Assembly (NCBI RefSeq): GCF_013046825.1 | Contig: NZ_CP053187.1 | Coordinates: 1,787,501 to 1,851,500 of the forward strand | Reading direction: 5' to 3' | DNA: 64,000 nt | Source: Turicibacter sanguinis | GTDB taxonomy: Bacteria > Bacillota_I > Bacilli_A > MOL361 > Turicibacteraceae | Shown here: positions 25,911 to 34,323 of the stretch, one piece after another | Numbering within the stretch: position 1 is the first letter of the stretch | How the letters are laid out: each line of letters begins with the position of its first letter | Notes under the pieces: model-generated | What the model saw: only the letters and a program-made list of their open reading frames with translations | What the model was told of the DNA's origin: nothing | Database searches by the model: none | Position numbers and translations under genes: made by a program

Positions 25911-26207
25911 ATAGTGTAAATAACACTACTCTTTTTCAGGGTGAAAAATGTTAGTTTAATGTCTTTATCGGGGGGATAATGAGATTTAATATTTTAATTA
26001 AATTCTTGGCAAGGAATTATATAATTCTGAAAAATGAGGTTTAGTTAAAGAGTAGAGGACTTTAACATGGAGTGTTATTATACGAAAGGAATGTATTAAG
26101 AAACCTTTGTTGATATTTTTTCTTCTACTCGTTAGCAGAGAAAGTATTTAAGCCGTTTGTTTTGTTACACTATGTTTTAAAAAGCGAGCCCATTTGGCTC
26201 GCTTTTT
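25911..26207 (+). ncRNA. Candidate structured RNA of about 295 nt, class unknown
   Basis: No gene longer than 22 codons is present, yet the segment has its own promoter and a strong terminator. Complementary arms: ATAGTGTAA (25911-25919) with TTACACTAT (26166-26174); ATAACACT (5' side, 25920-25927) with AGTGTTAT (26071-26078); ACTCTT with AAGAGT (about 26048); TTTTTCAG (25933-25940) with CTGAAAAA (26028-26035); TTATC-GGGGG-GATAA near the apex. The AGTGT and ACACT arms can also pair locally, so two folds are possible. It does not look like tmRNA, RNase P, SRP RNA or a T-box; a 6S-like or type I toxin mRNA nature is possible. A 21-residue ORF (25979-26044, MRFNILIKFLARNYIILKNE...) lies in the apical part. 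Confidence 0.45.
26179..26207. terminator. Strong bidirectional terminator
   Basis: 12-bp perfect stem AAAAAGCGAGCC / GGCTCGCTTTTT, loop CATTT. It ends the plus-strand RNA candidate and the minus-strand gene that stops at 26213. Confidence 0.92.
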
Positions 26208-26212
26208 AAATT

Positions 26213-26671
26213 TTAATTAACGTAAGATGGAACTTTTTCCTCAGGAAATTCATCTAAGTCTGAAAAGTCGTAACCGCGAAGTAAGTTTAGATGTGAGAAT
26301 AATTGAAATAGATACAAATCGGTAATAAGTTGATCGTTGGAATGCTTTTGCCCTTTATCTTTTAATTCAATGGTTGTATAAATTTCATCACGATTAATGA
26401 CCTCAATAAAGGCATTTAATTGAATAGAGGGTGACGGGAAAGAACTAAAAATATGCAGTATTCTTTTTATTTCAGCGATTGTTTGGTCAGCATTTAAATG
26501 TTTTAAAGTGATTAAAGTGTTGTCGGATAACGGTTTTTGATATTCTATCTCATAGATTAAACGGCCTAACTCATGTACAACATAAAAAAGATAATAAATA
26601 TCAGTTTCTTCACCTGAGAAATCAATGGAACCTTGTTTGCGTTCATAAATAACTTGATATGTTTTAGCCAA
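26213..26671 (-). CDS. Uncharacterised 152-residue protein
   Basis: Function not recognised. A soluble, mixed alpha/beta protein with no membrane segment or signal; it starts MAKTYQVIYERKQGSIDFSG and is rich in acidic and aromatic residues at the C-terminus (DFSDLDEFPEE). TTG 26671 is preferred as start because GAGGGGG lies 7 nt upstream; the frame is open for 31 more codons upstream but without a ribosome site. Divergent from glpK; the stop abuts the terminator it shares with the RNA candidate. Confidence 0.65.
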   Translation of the reverse strand: MAKTYQVIYERKQGSIDFSGEETDIYYLFYVVHELGRLIYEIEYQKPLSDNTLITLKHLNADQTIAEIKRILHIFSSFPSPSIQLNAFIEVINRDEIYTTIELKDKGQKHSNDQLITDLYLFQLFSHLNLLRGYDFSDLDEFPEEKVPSYVN

Positions 26672-26837
26672 ACGTATTCCCCCTCTCTTGCGAGACTTTA
26701 TACTATTATCATATTCAAAGATAACGGGGGATTTGACAAAATTCGAAAAAAGAAAATCTAACATAAGATAGTAATTTAATGATTAAATTACGTACAGAAT
26801 AATATCTGAAGATTTTCAAGATTTAGACGTGTAATCA

Positions 26838-26863
26838 TGGTATAATAGTAGGAAACGTTTTCT
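26838..26863 (+). promoter_or_regulatory. glpK promoter with cre site
   Basis: Extended -10 TGGTATAAT (26838-26846) followed by TAGGAAACGTTTTCT (26849-26863), one mismatch from the cre consensus. CcpA bound here would repress at the transcription start. Confidence 0.65.
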
Positions 26864-26881
26864 TTAAAGGAGTGCTTAAGG

Positions 26882-28366
26882 ATGAGTTTAATTTTATCAA
26901 TTGATCAAGGGACAACGAGTACCCGAGCAATTGTTTTTAATAAAAAAGGCGAAGTAATTGAAAAGGCACAGCGTGAAATTACGTGCTTATATCCCTCATC
27001 AGGATGGGTTGAACAAGATGCAAATGAAATTTGGGTTTCAACGATGTCAGTAATTAGTTCCGTGTTATTATCGGGGAAAGTAGATGTGAGTCAAATCAAA
27101 GGAATTGGAATTACAAATCAACGTGAAACGACCATCATGTGGGATAAAGTCACAGGAAAACCACTTTATCATGCGATTGTTTGGCAGTCACGTCAAACGG
27201 ATGCTATTTGCGAAAAGTGGAAAGAAAAAGGTTATGAACAAATGGTAAAAGAAAAAACAGGATTGCTCATTAATTCTTATTTCTCAGCCTCAAAAATTAG
27301 ATGGATGCTTGATCATATCGAAGGAATTGAAGAAAAAATTGCACGTCATGAAGTGTTATTTGGAACCGTTGATAGCTATTTAGTTTGGAAGTTATCAGGA
27401 GGAAATGCCCATATTACAGATGTCACAAACGCTTCGCGTACGTTATTATTCAATATTTATACTGGAACATGGGATGATGACTTACTTGAGGCATTTGGTA
27501 TCCCAAAATCCATTTTGCCAGAAGTTAGACAAACGTCTGAAATCTATACTTACACCCTTCCTCATATAACAGGACGTCCTTTGCCAATTGCAGCTGTTTG
27601 TGGGGATCAACAAGCTGCTTTATTTGGACAAATGTGTTTTCAAAAAGGTCAGGTTAAAAATACGTATGGAACAGGGTGTTTTGTTTTAATGAATACGGGT
27701 CATCAACCGATTGAGTCAAGTCATGGATTATTAACGACAATCGCTTGGAAACTTAATAATCAAACATATTATGCATTAGAAGGAAGTGTGTTTGTGGGAG
27801 GAAGTGCGATTCAGTGGTTGCGAGATGGTCTACGTATGTTTAAGGATGCAAAAGATTCGGAAACTTATGCTCAACGTGTCGGTGATTGTGGTGGTGTTTA
27901 TGTGGTGCCAGCTTTTGTTGGTCTTGGAACACCGTATTGGGATAGTGAAGTTCGTGGCGGTGTGTTTGGATTAACACGCGGTACATCAAAAGAGCATTTT
28001 ATTCGTGCCACACTTGAAGCGATTGCTTATCAAAGTAAGGATGTAATCATGGCCATGAAAGAAGATTTGAATGATGAAATTTTAGATTTAAAAGCGGATG
28101 GTGGTGCAACGTTAAATCAATTTTTAATGCAATTTCAAAGTGATATTTTAGGAGTTGAAGTTAGTGTTCCAAAAGTAACGGAAACAACTGCGTTAGGGGC
28201 TGCTTATTTAGCGGGACTTGCAACAGGTGTTTACGAGAATCTTGAAGAAATTGCAAGTTATGCCTCTGCACCAAAGCGCTATGATCCAAAATTATCTAAA
28301 GAAGATCGAGATGAACTTTATAGTGGTTGGCAAAAAGCGATTGAAGCAGTTAAACTCTTTAAATAA
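26882..28366 (+). CDS. glpK: Glycerol kinase
   Basis: Phosphorylates glycerol to glycerol-3-phosphate with ATP. A 494-residue FGGY-family kinase starting [18 protein letters not shown], with GITNQRETT, the adenosine motif region [12 protein letters not shown] and the catalytic segment [15 protein letters not shown]. Ribosome site AAAGGAG. First gene of the glycerol module; a terminator separates it from the next gene, so read-through or a separate promoter is needed downstream. A cre site at its promoter indicates catabolite repression. Confidence 0.96.
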   Translation: MSLILSIDQGTTSTRAIVFNKKGEVIEKAQREITCLYPSSGWVEQDANEIWVSTMSVISSVLLSGKVDVSQIKGIGITNQRETTIMWDKVTGKPLYHAIVWQSRQTDAICEKWKEKGYEQMVKEKTGLLINSYFSASKIRWMLDHIEGIEEKIARHEVLFGTVDSYLVWKLSGGNAHITDVTNASRTLLFNIYTGTWDDDLLEAFGIPKSILPEVRQTSEIYTYTLPHITGRPLPIAAVCGDQQAALFGQMCFQKGQVKNTYGTGCFVLMNTGHQPIESSHGLLTTIAWKLNNQTYYALEGSVFVGGSAIQWLRDGLRMFKDAKDSETYAQRVGDCGGVYVVPAFVGLGTPYWDSEVRGGVFGLTRGTSKEHFIRATLEAIAYQSKDVIMAMKEDLNDEILDLKADGGATLNQFLMQFQSDILGVEVSVPKVTETTALGAAYLAGLATGVYENLEEIASYASAPKRYDPKLSKEDRDELYSGWQKAIEAVKLFK

Positions 28367-28373
28367 GTTTAAG

Positions 28374-28429
28374 AAGACGAATAATTGAGAAGACTTAGGA
28401 ATGAGTCTGACGTTATTCGTCTTTTTTTG
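28374..28429 (+). terminator. Two-step hairpin terminator after glpK
   Basis: Outer stem AAGACGAATAA / TTATTCGTCTT encloses an inner AGACT / AGTCT hairpin; T-run follows. Confidence 0.85.
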
Positions 28430-28470
28430 TTCATGAGGGATGGTATTAATTAAGAATGGAAGGTGATAAA

Positions 28471-29886
28471 ATGGTCGATATTTTAATTATTGGATGTGGG
28501 ATTGTTGGATCTTTAATGGCATATGAGTTATCAAAATATGATGTTAAAGTGGTGGTTGTTGATAAAGAAAATGATATTGCAAATGAAAGTACGATGGCTA
28601 ATAGTGCGATTATTCATGCTGGATTTGATCCTATTCCTAACACATTAAAGGCTAAGTTGAATTTACTTGGAAAAGATTTATATGAACCGTTATGTAAAAG
28701 TTTAAAGGTTGGATATAAAAAGGTAGGTTCTTTAACAGTAGCAACGAGCGAAGAAGAAGTTAAAAAGCTTGAAATACTTGAATCGCGTGCCAAGGAAAAT
28801 AAGGTGAAGGTCCGTTTAATCTCAGGTGACGAGGTTCGAGTTCTAGAGCCCCAATTATCTACCAATATTGTGAAGGGGTTAGTGTGTGAGGAGACGGCGA
28901 TTGTTTATCCATGGGAAGTGGCAATTGCTGCGATGGAAGTTGCCTTAAATAATGGAGTAGAACTTCAGTTAAATACGGAAGTTTTGGCAATCCATAAGGG
29001 TGATAACTATGAGGTTCAAACGAGTAATGGCATGATTCAAGCGAAGATGGTGATTAATGCAGCGGGATTGTTTGGCTGTGAGGTTGGACGAATGATTAAC
29101 CCTGAGTTCGAGTTTGAAATCCAACCACGACGTGGAACTTATTTTGTTTTAGATAAAGATTTTAATGCTATCTCGCGTGTTATTTATCCAACGCCAACTG
29201 AGCGTGGAAAAGGTGTCTTAATCGTACCAACGACTCATGGAAATACGTTGCTTGGTCCTGATTCAGAGATAGTGGATGATAAAGAGAATGTGGCAACAAC
29301 GGTGGAGGCATACGATTATATTAAGGATCAGTTATCACGTATCTTACCACAGTTTCCCGCGACTCATGTGATGAGATCTTTTACAGGGTTACGCGCAAGT
29401 GGTAGTAGTGGTGATTTTTATATTCAACCCGATTCACGTTATGAAACGTTTGTGCATGTAATTGGAATTGAATCTCCTGGTTTATCAGCAGCTCCTGCGA
29501 TTTCTAAATATGTTCTAGATTTTATTCGCCCCCATATTGAACTCAATGAAAAAGAATGGGATTCATCAAGACGTCCCTATGTGAATTTAAAGGCGTTAAC
29601 TCGAGAGGAGAAGAATGCACTAATTCAAAAGAATCCTGCTTATGGACGAATGGTTTGTCGATGTGAGCAAATTACGGAAGGTGAAATCATAGATTCGATT
29701 CGACGTCATGCAGGGGCCACGACTGTTAAAGGTGTCAAAAAACGTTGCCGTCCTGGAATGGGAAAATGTCAGGGAAGTTTTTGCGAACCGTATGTCTTAC
29801 AAATTTTAGCACGGGAGTTGAATCAGTGTGTGGATGAAGTGAATTACGATGAAGTCGGTACGAATATATTAGTTGAAGAAAAGTAA
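28471..29886 (+). CDS. GlpA-like FAD-dependent glycerol-3-phosphate dehydrogenase with BFD [2Fe-2S] domain
   Basis: A 471-residue DAO-family flavoprotein. Residues 8-13 give the FAD-binding GCGIVG; the substrate domain runs to about 360, and the C-terminus carries a BFD-type [2Fe-2S] domain with C396, C398, C433 and C438. Together with the next two genes it matches the Thermotoga and Clostridia arrangement glpA-like/NAD-FAD oxidoreductase/DUF1667, believed to oxidise glycerol-3-phosphate and pass electrons to NAD or another carrier. L-2-hydroxyglutarate oxidase (LhgO) is an alternative family label. Start: ATG 28471 with AAGGTGAT 3 nt upstream; an in-frame ATG at 28456 has no ribosome site. 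Confidence 0.88.
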   Translation: MVDILIIGCGIVGSLMAYELSKYDVKVVVVDKENDIANESTMANSAIIHAGFDPIPNTLKAKLNLLGKDLYEPLCKSLKVGYKKVGSLTVATSEEEVKKLEILESRAKENKVKVRLISGDEVRVLEPQLSTNIVKGLVCEETAIVYPWEVAIAAMEVALNNGVELQLNTEVLAIHKGDNYEVQTSNGMIQAKMVINAAGLFGCEVGRMINPEFEFEIQPRRGTYFVLDKDFNAISRVIYPTPTERGKGVLIVPTTHGNTLLGPDSEIVDDKENVATTVEAYDYIKDQLSRILPQFPATHVMRSFTGLRASGSSGDFYIQPDSRYETFVHVIGIESPGLSAAPAISKYVLDFIRPHIELNEKEWDSSRRPYVNLKALTREEKNALIQKNPAYGRMVCRCEQITEGEIIDSIRRHAGATTVKGVKKRCRPGMGKCQGSFCEPYVLQILARELNQCVDEVNYDEVGTNILVEEK

Positions 29887-29900
29887 GTGAGGTGAAATAG

Positions 29901-31163
29901 ATGTTACAATATGAGGTCGTTATTATTGGTGGCGGATCGGCTGGAATGGGTGCCGCGATTGGTGCTTGTGAAGGTGGTGCTAAAAAGGTCTTAATAATTG
30001 AACGAGATAGAGAACTTGGCGGTATTTTGCAACAGTGTATTCATAATGGATTTGGTTTGCATAAGTTTAAAGAAGAGTTAACGGGGCCACAGTATGCGAA
30101 TCGTTATATCGAAAAGTTGAAGCAGTATCCGGTTGAAATTATGTTAAATACGATGGTAACGAATTTAACGAATGAGAAAATCATCACAATTTTGAACGAG
30201 CAAGGGGAGCAAGATATCAAGGCATCAGCCGTTGTTTTGGCGATGGGATGTCGTGAAAATAATCGCCAAGCTCTAAGTATTCCAGGAACTCGTCCCGTGG
30301 GTATTTTGACCGCTGGAACAGCCCAACGTTATTTAAATTTGGATGGTTATTTGGTTGGAAAGAAAGTTTTTATTGTTGGATCGGGAGATATTGGTTTGAT
30401 TATGGCACGTCGAATGGCACTTGAAGGGGCAGAAGTTTTAGGGGTAGCTGAAATCATGCCATATTCAAATGGATTGACACGAAATATTGTGCAGTGCTTA
30501 GAGGATTTTAATATCCCACTCTTTTTATCTCATACCGTGACAGATATTAAAGGAAATCGACGTGTCGAGGGGGTGACGATTTCTGAGGTCGATGCTGATC
30601 GTCAACCGATTCTAGGTACTGAAAAACAGTTTGAGGTTGATGCAATTTTATTCTCAGTTGGTTTGATTCCGGACAATGGGTTAAGTAAAAAAGCAGGGGT
30701 CATCTTTGATCCCGCTACAAAGGGAGCTTGTGTTTTTGAAAATTTAGAGACGACGGTCAGCGGAATTTTTGCTTGTGGGAATGTGTTGCATGTTCATGAT
30801 TTAGTTGATTTTGTATCGGATGAGGCAGAGCGTGCAGGATATTATGCTGCTTTATATGCGCTTGGTCATTTAGGTCATGATGATGGGGTGTTAGAAGTCA
30901 AGGCAGGAGAAGGAATCAAATATGCGCTACCTCAAAAAATTAGACCAAAAGAACTTGAGGCTTCACTTGAGTTAATGTACCGTGTGACAAAAAAGTATCA
31001 GCAAGCAATTGTTAATGTTGTTCAGGATGGAAAAATCGTTCATCAGTTGAAACGTCATGTATTGTTACCGGCAGAAATGGAAAAAATTAAAATTCCAACT
31101 GAAGTGTTAAATTCATCAGGTAAGGATTTAACGATTGAAGTCAAATGTCTATATAACTCCTGA
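29901..31163 (+). CDS. NAD(P)/FAD-dependent oxidoreductase (GlpB-like partner)
   Basis: A 420-residue two-dinucleotide-fold oxidoreductase: FAD motif GGGSAGMGAAIG at 9-20, NAD motif GSGDIGLIMARRMA near 155, and the FAD motif ending GIFACGNVLHVHDLVD near 290. No redox CxxC pair like thioredoxin reductase is seen. It begins 14 bp after the GlpA-like gene and probably works with it, as in the three-gene modules of Thermotoga and Clostridia. The stop codon overlaps the start of repeat copy R1. Confidence 0.87.
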   Translation: MLQYEVVIIGGGSAGMGAAIGACEGGAKKVLIIERDRELGGILQQCIHNGFGLHKFKEELTGPQYANRYIEKLKQYPVEIMLNTMVTNLTNEKIITILNEQGEQDIKASAVVLAMGCRENNRQALSIPGTRPVGILTAGTAQRYLNLDGYLVGKKVFIVGSGDIGLIMARRMALEGAEVLGVAEIMPYSNGLTRNIVQCLEDFNIPLFLSHTVTDIKGNRRVEGVTISEVDADRQPILGTEKQFEVDAILFSVGLIPDNGLSKKAGVIFDPATKGACVFENLETTVSGIFACGNVLHVHDLVDFVSDEAERAGYYAALYALGHLGHDDGVLEVKAGEGIKYALPQKIRPKELEASLELMYRVTKKYQQAIVNVVQDGKIVHQLKRHVLLPAEMEKIKIPTEVLNSSGKDLTIEVKCLYNS

Positions 31164-31279
31164 TAAGTTTTGTGTCGTTGAAAACTTTTAACGGGACTAT
31201 CGTTATACCTCAGTATCAAAAGGGCTTAGATACTAAGCTAGATTATAAAAATATAAATTATATTTCAGTTTCTATTTAG
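31162..31279 (+). repeat. Intergenic hairpin repeat, copy R1
   Basis: Begins at the stop codon of the oxidoreductase gene with GATAAGTTTTGTGTCGTTG followed by AAAACTTTTAAC (family hairpin), then GGGACTA, a TACCTCAGTATCAAAAGG segment, TTAGATACTAAG and a TTTCTATTTAG end. Matches copies R2-R6 elsewhere in the window; the 3' half is closest to R2. Confidence 0.65.
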
Positions 31280-31291
31280 GAGGAGCGTTAC

Positions 31292-31654
31292 ATGAGTCAA
31301 GCGTTAACGTGTATTGTTTGCCCGGTTGGATGTTCACTAAACATTGATGAAGAAGGGCATGTGAGTGGAAACCATTGCAAAAGAGGGCTAGCGTTTGCAA
31401 AGTCTGAAACAACGAATCCAACGCGCGTTGTGACAACGACGATTGCTATTGAAGGAGCGATTTATCGTCGCTTACCGGTTGTAAGTAGTCAGCCAGTCCC
31501 AAAATCTAAAATGATGGAGTTTGTTAAAGCAGTTCAATTAATAAAGGTAGAGGCGCCAGTAAGTTGTGGCGATGTGATTTTATCCGATGTGCTAGGGCTT
31601 GGAATTGATGTGATTGCTTCACGAACGCTCAAGAGGTGTCAGGATGTTAAATAA
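31292..31654 (+). CDS. DUF1667 protein, small Cys-motif partner of the glycerol oxidoreductases
   Basis: A 120-residue DUF1667 protein. The N-terminus has C7, C10 and C14 (CIVCPVGC) and a later Cys in GNHCKRG, a four-Cys arrangement that looks suited to an Fe-S cluster or metal. Families of this kind nearly always follow the GlpA-like/NAD-FAD pair and may take the GlpC role in electron transfer (inference). Ribosome site AGGAGG. It overlaps the next gene by 11 nt, so the two are probably coupled in translation. Confidence 0.85.
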   Translation: MSQALTCIVCPVGCSLNIDEEGHVSGNHCKRGLAFAKSETTNPTRVVTTTIAIEGAIYRRLPVVSSQPVPKSKMMEFVKAVQLIKVEAPVSCGDVILSDVLGLGIDVIASRTLKRCQDVK

Positions 31655-32003
31655 AAAAGTGAGTGTGGTGATAGATCGCCCACTTGGCTCAAGGCATCCG
31701 AAGCACGGGTTTTATTATCCGATTAATTATGGGTATATTCCTAATACGATTGGGGGAGATGGTGAGGAGATTGATGCCCATGTTATTGGAGAGTTTGAAC
31801 CGCTCGAGACGTTTTGCGGGTATGTGGTTGCGATTATTCATCGTGAAGATGATGTGTAGGAGAAGTTAGTGGTATGCCGCGAGGTATCAAAATACAGCCA
31901 GTCTCAAATTGAGGCATTAGTTGAGTTTTGTGAACGATTTTTTAAGTCGAAGGTATTAATGGGGGATTTAGATGACAGGGGTGAAGATTCAAAGGTTAAG
32001 TGA
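31644..32003 (+). pseudogene. Inorganic pyrophosphatase-like gene broken by an in-frame TAG
   Basis: Residues from ATG 31644 read VVIDRPLGSRHPKHGF, then PINYGYIP and GGDGEEIDAHVIGE, the conserved start of the short (about 115-residue) Firmicutes family I pyrophosphatase-like proteins; DGEEIDAHV corresponds to the DGDPLDV active-site segment. Codon 72 (31857-31859) is TAG. The same frame continues with matching family sequence (EKLVVCREV, then SQIEALVEFCERFF) to a TGA at 32001-32003, giving 119 codons, the usual family length. So one base change has split an otherwise intact gene, unless TAG is read through. TAG ends several other genes here, so general recoding is unlikely. The frame overlaps the following GNAT gene. 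Confidence 0.8.
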
Positions 32004-32553
32004 TTTAGGAAGTAATCGCATTAAAGAGGCAGCTCACTTTACTGTGCATCAGTTTCGTGAGATGTTTCTTTCAATTAGTGAGGATGAGGAGGCATTTATT
32101 TTATTGTTTATGAAGGCGATGGTCGTTGAACAATGTTTTGTTGCCATCGCAGAGGATAAGGTAGTTGGAATAGTTGGGGTTTCGACGCCTGTTAGAGGGG
32201 CTTTTGAGGTTAGTTTAAAGGAGGTACAAGGCTGTTTAGGTTTTTTTAAAGGATTAAAATTTTATTTTAATCTTGTAAATTCTGGACTGACATTAAAGCC
32301 TTATCAAATTTATATTAATACGTTAGCAGTTGATGAAGCGTATCGCCGTCTTGGAATTGGAACATTATTGCTTGAAGAATGTATGTTAAAATCATGTGGA
32401 CATGAATATTTGTTAGATGTGATTGATGTGAATACAGGAGCGCTTAAGTTATATGAATCGTTAGGTTTTAAGGTTCTGAAACGTAAAAAACAGATGTTTG
32501 CGAAGCAGGCAGGCTTTAATGAGTGTATTTATATGAGTAAGCGATTAAGATAA
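31972..32553 (+). CDS. GNAT family N-acetyltransferase
   Basis: A 193-residue acetyltransferase; the acetyl-CoA loop is AYRRLGIGTLLLEE and the C-terminal strand region is ALKLYESLGFKVL. Start ATG 31972 has GGGGG about 7 nt upstream and overlaps the end of the interrupted pyrophosphatase frame, suggesting coupled translation originally. Short pyrophosphatase-like and GNAT genes are often neighbours in Firmicutes, but the substrate is unknown. Confidence 0.85.
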   Translation: MTGVKIQRLSDLGSNRIKEAAHFTVHQFREMFLSISEDEEAFILLFMKAMVVEQCFVAIAEDKVVGIVGVSTPVRGAFEVSLKEVQGCLGFFKGLKFYFNLVNSGLTLKPYQIYINTLAVDEAYRRLGIGTLLLEECMLKSCGHEYLLDVIDVNTGALKLYESLGFKVLKRKKQMFAKQAGFNECIYMSKRLR

Positions 32554-32559
32554 AAAAGT

Positions 32560-32632
32560 AAAAGAATAGGTGAAAAGGAGTGGGGGAAAATTTGTTAATC
32601 CCCTCCTTTTTCTCTATTCTTTTTTTAGTTGA
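32560..32632 (+). terminator. Long-stem terminator after the glycerol/GNAT operon
   Basis: Outer AAAAGAATAG / CTATTCTTTT and inner AAAGGAGTGGGG / CCCCTCCTTT stems stack into one long hairpin, followed by a T7 run. Confidence 0.9.
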
Positions 32633-32670
32633 TTGTGTATAATTTATTCATTATGTAAGGGAGGGAAAAC

Positions 32671-33351
32671 ATGGTAGGAACATTGGTGAATACAGGAGCG
32701 ATTATCATTGGTGGAAGTTTAGGACTACTTTTTAGAAAAGGAATTCCAAGTAAACTAACAGATACAATTATGAATGGGTTGGCCTTATGTGTGTTGTATA
32801 TCGGTTTTACGGGAGCTTTGAAGGGGGAAAATAGCCTTGTTATTATTTTTTCGATGGTCATTGGAGCCGTTATCGGTGAATGTTTGGATTTAGATGAGCG
32901 TGTTAATCAGTTAGGACTGTGGCTTGAGAGGAAGTTTAAAAAGGTTGATTCTAAGACCTCGATTTCAGAGGGGTTTGTGACGGCGAGTTTGTTGTTTTGT
33001 GTTGGAGCCATGGCGATTATCGGAGCTTTACAAGATGGATTAGTTGGAAATTATGATATGTTATTAACGAAGTCGATGCTTGATGGGGTTTCCGCCGTTA
33101 TTTTTGTGTCAACGCTTGGAATCGGGGTTATTTTATCGGGTGCTTTTGTTCTGACTTATCAAGGCAGTATTTCGTTATTAGCCGGGGTATTAGCACCATT
33201 TTTAACGGATAGTGTGATTAATGAGATGACGTGTGTAGGATCTTTATTAATCATTGCACTGGGGTTCAATGTTTTGAAGATAACTCATATAAAAATTATG
33301 AATTTAGTTCCTGCCATTTTTATTCCTATCTTATTAGGGCTATTTCTTTAG
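32671..33351 (+). CDS. DUF554 family integral membrane protein
   Basis: A 226-residue, strongly hydrophobic protein with about six or seven membrane segments, starting MVGTLVNTGAIIIGGSLG, which is typical for DUF554 (YdfK-like) proteins. The family is thought to be a transporter but has no proven substrate. Ribosome site GGGAGGG. Single gene; no clear terminator follows. Confidence 0.87.
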   Translation: MVGTLVNTGAIIIGGSLGLLFRKGIPSKLTDTIMNGLALCVLYIGFTGALKGENSLVIIFSMVIGAVIGECLDLDERVNQLGLWLERKFKKVDSKTSISEGFVTASLLFCVGAMAIIGALQDGLVGNYDMLLTKSMLDGVSAVIFVSTLGIGVILSGAFVLTYQGSISLLAGVLAPFLTDSVINEMTCVGSLLIIALGFNVLKITHIKIMNLVPAIFIPILLGLFL

Positions 33352-33387
33352 ATAAAAAAATGGCACTCTTATTGATGAAGGCAAAAA

Positions 33388-33429
33388 ACGACAAAAAACT
33401 TGACTTATTGTCGTTATAATCAGTACAAT
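33388..33429 (+). promoter_or_regulatory. Promoter with inverted repeat over the -35 box
   Basis: TTGACT (33400-33405), 18-bp spacer, TACAAT (33424-33429). The arms ACGACAA (33388-33394) and TTGTCGT (33408-33414) flank the -35 box and could bind a dimeric regulator. It would transcribe repeats R2 and R3 as a leader of the NUDIX gene. Confidence 0.55.
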
Positions 33430-33463
33430 ATAAAAACTTTAGAGTTTGAAAGAGATAAGGTGA

Positions 33464-33682
33464 GATAAGTTTTTCATATTGTAAAAACTTTACTTTACGA
33501 CTAGCAGGTGAGGGTTAGATTGCCTGTGGCAATTGATAGGAGGGCTTCATTATGTTAAGTGAACTTTAGGTCCTAGTTTTCTTTTAAAAAAGGGTGTTCC
33601 CGTGACTAAAGTTGGCCTTATTATCAAAAGACTTAGCGATTAAGTCAGACTCTAAAAATAAAGAAACATTTCTGTTTCTATA
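33464..33682 (+). repeat. Intergenic hairpin repeat, copy R2 (long form)
   Basis: GATAAGTTTTTCATATTG then TAAAAACTTTAC opens the copy; the 3' half (CCTTATTATCAAAAG, then CTTAGCGATTAAGTC, ending TTTCTATAG) matches R1. About 100 bp longer than other copies; the extra part includes GGAGG (33539-33543) and a five-codon ORF (ATG 33552 to TAG). Directly followed by R3. Confidence 0.65.
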
Positions 33683-33692
33683 GATAAGGTGG

Positions 33693-33819
33693 GATAAGTT
33701 TTTCATACTAGAAAAACTATACTTTTCTTATCAACTGAGGAGACCACTGGACTAGGGGATACCTTAGTCTCAAAGAGGTTTAAATCCTGAGATGGATTTA
33801 TAATTGTGAAATATAGATT
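33693..33819 (+). repeat. Intergenic hairpin repeat, copy R3
   Basis: GATAAGTTTTTC-ATACTA-GAAAAACT opens the copy, with GATAAGGTG(G/A)GATAAG leading into both R2 and R3. The 3' half holds TGAGATGGATTTATAATTG, shared with R5 (TGAGACTGATTTCTAATTG). Lies 14 bp before the NUDIX start codon. Confidence 0.68.
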
Positions 33820-33832
33820 GGAAGTGTAAGGA

Positions 33833-34270
33833 ATGGTAGAAGCTGTTTTTGGAGAAAAGTTAGCCGATCAAACTTATATTGATCGAAAAGGTGTTTATGC
33901 AATTATTATGAATGAGAAGAATGAAGTTGCAACAGTCAAATTGCCACATGGATATTTCTTGCCAGGTGGTGGACTAGAAGGAGAAGAGAGTAAAGAGGCT
34001 TGTTTACGACGCGAGTGCTTAGAAGAACTCGGATGGGAAATTGAAATTAATGAGTATGTTTGCCAGGCGGCTAATTATCATTTTTCAATTTATCGTGACA
34101 AATATCTGTACTCAACAGGTTATTTTTATTTAGCAAGCAAAGTGGATGAAGTGACAGAACCGATTGAACAAGATCATGAATTAGTCTGGTTACCTCTAGA
34201 AGACTGCATTAGTGAATTGTTTCTTGACCATCAGGCTTATGCTATTGAAAAAGTATCACAAATGTTATAG
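33833..34270 (+). CDS. NUDIX hydrolase
   Basis: A 145-residue NUDIX protein, hydrolysing a nucleoside diphosphate linked to another group. The Nudix box runs from GGGLEGEESKEAC to RRECLEELGWEI (about residues 46-70) with all catalytic Glu residues in place. No feature narrows the substrate. It follows the tandem repeats R2 and R3, which would be its leader if the promoter at 33.4 kb is used. Confidence 0.9.
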   Translation: MVEAVFGEKLADQTYIDRKGVYAIIMNEKNEVATVKLPHGYFLPGGGLEGEESKEACLRRECLEELGWEIEINEYVCQAANYHFSIYRDKYLYSTGYFYLASKVDEVTEPIEQDHELVWLPLEDCISELFLDHQAYAIEKVSQML

Positions 34271-34280
34271 CACAGGAAAA

Positions 34281-34310
34281 GAACATTCTATTGAATTAGA
34301 ATGTTTTTTT
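34281..34310 (+). terminator. Rho-independent terminator after NUDIX gene
   Basis: AACATTCTA / TAGAATGTT perfect 9-bp stem, 6-nt loop, T7 run. Confidence 0.9.
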
Positions 34311-34323
34311 ATATATAAGAGCA

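Noticed and set aside
25911-26207. Consideration as tmRNA, RNase P RNA, SRP RNA or T-box leader
   Set aside because: The hallmark sequences of each (tRNA-like ends, P RNA core, SRP tetraloop, T-box GGUGG element) were not found, so it is kept as unknown class.
31857-31859. TAG as a general recoded codon in this organism
   Set aside because: TAG ends several other intact genes in the window (for example at 6091-6093 and 10477-10479), so a global reassignment is not supported.
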